Assembly: GCF_046097065.1 (NCBI RefSeq)
Contig: NZ_CP175563.1
Location: 992,001 to 1,056,000, forward strand
DNA: 64,000 bases
DNA from: Syntrophus buswellii
Lineage (GTDB): Bacteria > Desulfobacterota > Syntrophia > Syntrophales > Syntrophaceae
Direction of reading: 5' to 3'
A program made the position numbers and the translations under genes. Below are positions 59,610 through 64,000 of this stretch, one piece after another; position 1 is the stretch's first letter; every line of letters starts with the position of its first letter. Under the pieces are notes generated by a model. The model did no database searches. It saw only the letters and a list, made by a program, of their open reading frames with translations, and had not been told where the DNA came from.

Positions 59610-60821
59610 ATGAACCTTGCCGATATACTTCAAAAATACAGAGATCACATCGCCCTGAAGTGGGCGCATCGCCTTCATGAAGAGGTCAGTTCCGGGTACG
59701 CCAGGCGCCCGTTGGAAGAGCTTCTTCAAACGACATCACAGGCCAGCGAAGCAAACTACGCCGCGATGGTCCGGGGGGACTTCTCAAAAGTAGACGCCTT
59801 CATCGTCAAGGTCTGCAAACTGCGCCTGGAAGGCGGCTTTTCTCTTTCGGAAGTCCAGAAGGCTTTTGAAATCTACCGGACGATCCTGATTCCGATCCTT
59901 GCGAAAGAGTTGACGGGCGATGCCCTGCTGGAGGCGCTGCAAAGCCTCAATGCCTGTTTGAGCCGGACCATCTTCGCGTTCAGCGACTATTTTTTGAATA
60001 TGGCCAATGCCAAACTTCTTGAAAAGCAGAAGAAACTTGATGAAGACCTCCAGGCGGCCGCCGGGATTCAGCAGTGCCTTCTGCCGCAGAGGCAGGAAAA
60101 GAGCCGGAAGGACGAAGACCTGGAGATCGAGTGGAAGTTTACGCCTTCCGAAACGATCGGGGGCGACATCTTCAACGTGATCCACCTCGACGAGGATCAC
60201 CTCGGGTTTTACATGATCGACGTCAGCGGACATGGGGTGCCCCCGGCCCTGGTGACGTTTTCCCTTTCCCAGACCCTTCAGCCCCACATGGGATGCACCA
60301 TCAGGAAGAAGCCCGGCTGCACGCCGGATTATGAAATTGTCTCCCCGGGAGAAGTGCTCACGGCCCTGGACCTGGAATACCCCTGGGAGCGCTTTGAAAA
60401 GTTTCTGACCGTCATCTATCTCATCGTCGATATCCATCATGGCCATCTGGTCTACAGCAACGCCGCCCATCCCCCTCCCATTCTTCTTCATGCCGATGGG
60501 ACCTTCGAACTGCTGGAAAAGGGGGGGACCATTATCGGTCTGGGGGGGGTCCTGCCCTTCGAGGAGGAGGATAAGGCCTTTTCAGCGGGGGATAAAATCA
60601 TTATTTATACGGACGGAGTGTTTGAATTTACGAACGACAAAGGGGAATTGTTCGGGGAGGAAAGGTTTCACGCCCTTGTGAAGAGCCTGCATGGACTGGA
60701 CATCGGTGCCATGCTGGATGAGATCGTCCGGGCCATCGAGGGCTTCGCTCAGGGAGAAAAGCTCAGGGATGATGTGAGCATCCTGGGGCTTGAGTTTAAG
60801 AAACGGATTCCCGCGGCCTGA
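59610..60821 (+). CDS. SpoIIE/RsbU-type PP2C phosphatase with RsbRD-like N-terminus
   Basis: The 403-residue protein has an N-terminal helical domain resembling the RsbRD/RsbR stressosome domain (LADILQKYRDHIALKWAHRL), a short coiled linker (KLLEKQKKLDEDLQAAAGIQ) and a SpoIIE phosphatase domain. Metal-binding residues are ETIGGDIFNV, MIDVSGHGVPPALVTFSLSQ, IIIYTDGVFE and LRDDVSILGLE. Such enzymes dephosphorylate anti-sigma antagonists. No partner STAS or kinase gene is in the window. The start may be 59598 or 59610; GGAGG is badly spaced for both. Confidence 0.85.
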   Translation: MNLADILQKYRDHIALKWAHRLHEEVSSGYARRPLEELLQTTSQASEANYAAMVRGDFSKVDAFIVKVCKLRLEGGFSLSEVQKAFEIYRTILIPILAKELTGDALLEALQSLNACLSRTIFAFSDYFLNMANAKLLEKQKKLDEDLQAAAGIQQCLLPQRQEKSRKDEDLEIEWKFTPSETIGGDIFNVIHLDEDHLGFYMIDVSGHGVPPALVTFSLSQTLQPHMGCTIRKKPGCTPDYEIVSPGEVLTALDLEYPWERFEKFLTVIYLIVDIHHGHLVYSNAAHPPPILLHADGTFELLEKGGTIIGLGGVLPFEEEDKAFSAGDKIIIYTDGVFEFTNDKGELFGEERFHALVKSLHGLDIGAMLDEIVRAIEGFAQGEKLRDDVSILGLEFKKRIPAA

Positions 60822-60856
60822 CCAGGGGAGATCCGGAGCCGGCGATTTTCCCTTTT

Positions 60857-62155
60857 TCAGGGCATCAACCGGGAGCGGATCGTACGGGTGATGCCTTCCA
60901 GGGTGTCATTGGGGCAGCGGCTCATGTCGAGCTCCCCGTCCCTGGCATAGGGGCTGAGGATCTCATACAGATCCTCCGGAAGCCCTCCGTATTGGCCGAG
61001 AAAGGAGCGGAGCCGCGCATGGAGACTGAAGATCCGCTTGCTTTGTTCCGGCAGGTCCAGGTAGCCATCGATGATCTTCAGAAGCCGGCTGCGGTCATGG
61101 GGAAGCTTTCCATACAAATCCAGGAGATTGGAGGCGCTGTCGCTCAGGAGTTCGGTTTCCGCATCAATACGGCTGATCAGGATCCTCAGCTCTCGGACGA
61201 CCTGCTCTTCCGGGCACTCCGTGAAGCTGCCCTCTTTCACCGCCTGCTCCAGGGGCGTCTGGGGAAAAATTTCCAGCGTCCGGAGGCGGACAAAATCCGG
61301 GGCGGCGGCATTGATGACCCGGGCCGTTTCCAGGGCATGCTCCTCTGAACGTGCGGTGCCGCCGAGGCCGGGCATGATGTAAACCGAGCAGGAGAGGCCG
61401 GCTTCTTTCGTTTTCAGGCAGCCCTCGATGTGATCCGCGCTGCATTCCCCTTTGTTCACGAAGGCCAGGACCTGGTCGCTTCCGCTTTCAATGCCGAAAT
61501 GCACCCGGTTCAGCCCGGCTGCGGCCATGGACCGCAGATCGGCGAGGCTCCGCTGCCTGGCCGCCGTCCGGGTCCGCCCGTAAACGGTGAAGCGTTGAAG
61601 GGACGGAAACCGGGATTTGATTTCGCCCAGGACCGTGGCCAGGAATTCCGGCTTCAGGATCAGCCCGTCCGCATCACCGAGAAAACAGGTTTCCCCTCCG
61701 GCCATCCGCCAGCTCAGCAGATGGGCAAGGCTGTCCTCAAGGGAAGGCTGGTCGTTGAACCAGGAGATAAACCAGGCCAGGCGAGGATCGACATCTTCCG
61801 GAATCTCCGCGGCTGCCTTCTGCGTCCGGGCTTCATGATGCGCTTTCCTTCCGGTCCGGCGGATCTCCTCGGCCAGTCCGGGAAGCTTTCCGTAATCGGC
61901 CCGGGTATACCCGTTCATGCCGATTCCGCCGGCCAGCATCCAATCATCGAGCTGCCTGGCCCTATCGATGTCTCTGCGGATTTCATCGAGTGAACGACGG
62001 GAAAAACGGGCCCCCATTTTGTAGACCGGGCAGAATGCGCACTTGTTCCAATAGCAGTTACGTGTCAGCCGAAAGGTCAGGCTGCTGTTTTCCGTGGGAG
62101 GCCGGATCGAACAGATCTCGAAGGGCTCCAGGCCGCCTGGATTCTTCTCGTTCAT
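60857..62155 (-). CDS. Radical SAM protein with CX4CX2C cluster motif
   Basis: The 432-residue protein has the radical SAM barrel, but the cluster motif reads CYWNKCAFC, i.e. Cys-x4-Cys-x2-Cys instead of the usual x3. The Gly-rich and Ser-Gly-Ser motifs follow in MLAGGIGMNGYT and GLNRVHFGIESGSDQVLAFV, and IMPGLGGTARSEEHALETA is HemN/Elp3-like. The C-terminal 120 residues are helical. A sub-family of uncharacterised radical SAM proteins has the same motif in the phrase 'TRNCxWNxCxFC'. Function unknown. Confidence 0.85.
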   Translation of the reverse strand: MNEKNPGGLEPFEICSIRPPTENSSLTFRLTRNCYWNKCAFCPVYKMGARFSRRSLDEIRRDIDRARQLDDWMLAGGIGMNGYTRADYGKLPGLAEEIRRTGRKAHHEARTQKAAAEIPEDVDPRLAWFISWFNDQPSLEDSLAHLLSWRMAGGETCFLGDADGLILKPEFLATVLGEIKSRFPSLQRFTVYGRTRTAARQRSLADLRSMAAAGLNRVHFGIESGSDQVLAFVNKGECSADHIEGCLKTKEAGLSCSVYIMPGLGGTARSEEHALETARVINAAAPDFVRLRTLEIFPQTPLEQAVKEGSFTECPEEQVVRELRILISRIDAETELLSDSASNLLDLYGKLPHDRSRLLKIIDGYLDLPEQSKRIFSLHARLRSFLGQYGGLPEDLYEILSPYARDGELDMSRCPNDTLEGITRTIRSRLMP

Positions 62156-62931
62156 ACGCTCAAACCTTTCTTGCTTGCGTCGATGCCCATCCTTAAATAA
62201 TCCCGGAGTGGGGAAGGAATTTCGCTCGAGATCTCACTTCCATGGCGCCTTCTCTTACCGAAGCTGCTCTGGCAGGTGCTGCCGTCCATCGGCTCGCAAC
62301 GTCGGACGACCTTGGACCCTTCCCGTCCGATCCGGCTGAGCAGTGGCGGCAGGCAAATCGAAATCCTCTCTGCGAAGGACAATTCGCCCTATTTTCCCCT
62401 TTTCCCGGACACTGTCAAGGACTATCGCTCAGGGATGTGGCAACTGCCCGTACCCTGCCTTCGGGGTGCGCCGGAGCGGAGACAGCATAGCGCATTGCGA
62501 TGTTATGGGCTGCCCCGGCCGAGAATCGTCCGTACCGGAATCATCAACCCTTATTCTTCCACAGCATAACCCTGAGCGACCTTTCCGCTCCCACCGTTCT
62601 TCATGCCAGGTTTTAACTGGTAATTATGCGTAATTCTTTCCGTATTTACATTGTAAATGTTTTAGGGCTATTTTTTAGTACAGTAGGTTACCAAATTATC
62701 CTTCCTTAAACTTCCTTTGAAACGGCGCATATTGATTGTCCAGAGATGAACTCGTTAACATGTTCTCCAGCAAAGGGAGGGGTCAGCAGGCGTATTGAAG
62801 AGGTCCAACAATGCGAGACGCGGATTTCTTGCCGTATTTCTCCCGAAGCGGCCTCTCGCAATGAAAGCCACAGTGCCAGCAACAGTTCCATATTTTGCCG
62901 TACATACATTCTGAAGAAAGGAGTCTAAGCG
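62156..62931. other. Long control region before the contractile-tail gene
   Basis: 776 bp without a convincing gene. The left 450 bp are GC-rich like the neighbours; from about 62600 the sequence becomes AT-rich. There is an inverted pair ATTTACA-T-TGTAAAT at 62644-62658. A TTGTAA/TTTAGT pair with 17-bp spacing overlaps it, a weak promoter candidate. The last 30 bp hold the ribosome site of the sheath gene. Confidence 0.5.
62644..62658. promoter_or_regulatory. Possible operator palindrome upstream of sheath gene
   Basis: ATTTACA and TGTAAAT form a 7-bp perfect inverted pair around one base in an AT-rich, promoter-like stretch about 275 bp before the sheath gene. It fits a repressor or activator site in size, but there is only one copy. 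Confidence 0.35.
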
Positions 62932-64000
62932 ATGCCTACGTATCTTCACCCGGGCGTATATGTGGAAGAAATCCCGAGTGGCTCCAAGCCGATTGAAGGG
63001 GTCAGTACATCCACAGCGGCGTTTGTCGGCTTCACCACGAAGGGGCCGGTCGCAGAGCCGACGCTTCTGTTCAAGTGGAGCGACTATGAGGAGCAGTTCG
63101 GCGGAATCCGCGATCTGGGGAAATTGGCCGCAGGCGACCCCATGGGGTTCGCGGTCTACAGCTTTTTTCAAAATGGAGGGACCGCCGCCTACATCGTTCG
63201 GGCCATCCTGGCAGAGAGCGCAGACACGGCCGAGGGATTCCTGGTCAATCCTGCCGATTCCACCCGGATCCTCCGCTTTTCGGCGGTAAATCCGGGGGAG
63301 TGGGGCAGTGAACTGCAGATCCGGTTCGAGGCCAAGACGGATGCACCCGGCTACTACACCTTGAAGGTCGGCGTCATGGATGGAAGCGAGTTCAAGGAGT
63401 GGGAGCGTTTCAGCGACCTGACCGTGGTAGACGACAGCGCTCCCGATTACATTGAGAGCAAGGTGAATGACGCCTCGACTCTGATCAACGTGGAGATGCA
63501 GGATGTCAGCCAGTACCTGCTGGGAGTGAGCATCAGCCGGGATCTTGCTGCCGTTGCCGACTTCAGCGTCCTGAACAGCCGGACCATGACCGTCGCTGTG
63601 GACGGGACCGCCCGGACGGTGAACTTCGGCGCCGGCGAATTCAGCGCCGCGAGCACTCTGGCCGATGTGGCGGGAAGCATTCAGACCCTGGTGAGGGGAT
63701 CCGTCGTAGCCAACCCGGCGGTGCGCGATTTCAGCTGCGCCGCGGAAGGCAGCCGGCTTGTCCTCACTTCCGGTACCCGCCTCATCACCTCAGCGGTGGT
63801 GGTGACCGGTCCCGGAGACGCCACCGATGCCTCGACGGTTCTGCTGCTGGGATTGGCCAACGAAGGCACCCAGCGGACCGGGCAGCAGTCCCTGGACGCG
63901 CTTCTTTCCGGAATCGCCGGCCAGGTCTCCCTGGGCGGAGGAACCAATGGCAGTCTTCCCGATCAGGACGCCTACGACGACATCTTTGCCGCCTTCGAAA
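62932..64000 (+). CDS. Contractile tail sheath protein (partial at window edge)
   Basis: The frame runs open from the ATG at 62932 to the end, 356 residues. The start, PTYLHPGVYVEEIPSGSKPI followed by EGVSTSTAAFVGFTTKGPV, is the hallmark N-terminus of phage tail sheath proteins, in the form found in extracellular contractile injection systems and tailocins. A variable middle domain (about 110-320) follows. The conserved C-terminal sheath domain lies beyond the window. The protein would form the contracting tube around an inner tail tube. GAAAGGAG at 62915-62922 supports the start. It is probably the first gene of an operon. Confidence 0.9.
   Translation, partial: MPTYLHPGVYVEEIPSGSKPIEGVSTSTAAFVGFTTKGPVAEPTLLFKWSDYEEQFGGIRDLGKLAAGDPMGFAVYSFFQNGGTAAYIVRAILAESADTAEGFLVNPADSTRILRFSAVNPGEWGSELQIRFEAKTDAPGYYTLKVGVMDGSEFKEWERFSDLTVVDDSAPDYIESKVNDASTLINVEMQDVSQYLLGVSISRDLAAVADFSVLNSRTMTVAVDGTARTVNFGAGEFSAASTLADVAGSIQTLVRGSVVANPAVRDFSCAAEGSRLVLTSGTRLITSAVVVTGPGDATDASTVLLLGLANEGTQRTGQQSLDALLSGIAGQVSLGGGTNGSLPDQDAYDDIFAAFE

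Overview
The window looks like chromosomal DNA of an anaerobic deltaproteobacterium, most like the Syntrophus/Smithella group. This is an inference from gene content and codon style: a standalone rubrerythrin-like protein, a methionine synthase without its own reactivation domain, an LpxD-like/WbuB-like surface polysaccharide locus and several c-di-GMP effectors. No rRNA, tRNA or CRISPR array was found.

Layout. (1) 1-12,000 is an insertion-sequence graveyard. It holds a truncated IS21-type element, an IS701-type element, two IS1182-type copies (one cut and interrupted by an IS4-type element with a clean 9-bp target duplication), ISL3-type and IS5-type fragments, a 217-bp inverted repeat and small TTTGCATAA-ended repeats. 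Two AT-rich cargo genes survive in it: a GNAT acetyltransferase and a polysaccharide-deacetylase-like protein. (2) 12,000-35,400 is a Wzx/Wzy-type surface polysaccharide locus. It carries three GT4 glycosyltransferases, a flippase, a polymerase/ligase, a PIG-L deacetylase, two LpxD-like acyltransferases, an initiating sugar-phosphate transferase, a DegT aminotransferase, a CapD/WbpM dehydratase, Wzz, a giant multi-SLBB Wza, and Wzi. It also contains a ceramidase-like enzyme, an unidentified secreted protein and a deacetylase-like pseudogene that is a broken paralogue of the cargo gene in region 1. (3) 35,400-45,900 is housekeeping: a PilZ protein, an aminotransferase, RNase D, an HD-GYP protein, TruA, a DUF3047 protein, PyrE, MetH and a rubrerythrin-like protein. 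(4) 45,900-52,600 (minus strand) is leucine biosynthesis, leuB then leuA-leuC-leuD, followed by rtcA and a separate B12-methionine-synthase reactivation protein. Between leuB and leuA I find a promoter, a 35-codon leucine-rich leader peptide and a terminator/antiterminator pair, i.e. a leucine attenuator. (5) 52,600-62,200 holds mixed single genes: PilZ, esterase, HisF, SRAP peptidase, DUF169, a 59-residue winged-helix protein, Nudix, a membrane protein, a SpoIIE phosphatase and a radical SAM protein. (6) From 62,932 to the edge runs the first gene of a contractile phage-tail-like system, the sheath protein, preceded by 776 bp without a gene.

How it fits together. Region 2 can build, acylate/deacetylate, export and anchor a surface glycan; PilZ and HD-GYP proteins directly beside it suggest c-di-GMP input. 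MetH (811 aa, lacking a reactivation domain) and the lone reactivation protein 1 kb away probably form one split enzyme system. The leuACD genes are probably controlled by translation of the leucine-rich leader. The best candidates for less described biology are the leu attenuator, the sheath operon that runs off the window, the large insertion inside Wza, the ceramidase-like/secreted-protein pair in the glycan locus, and the TTTGCATAA repeat family.
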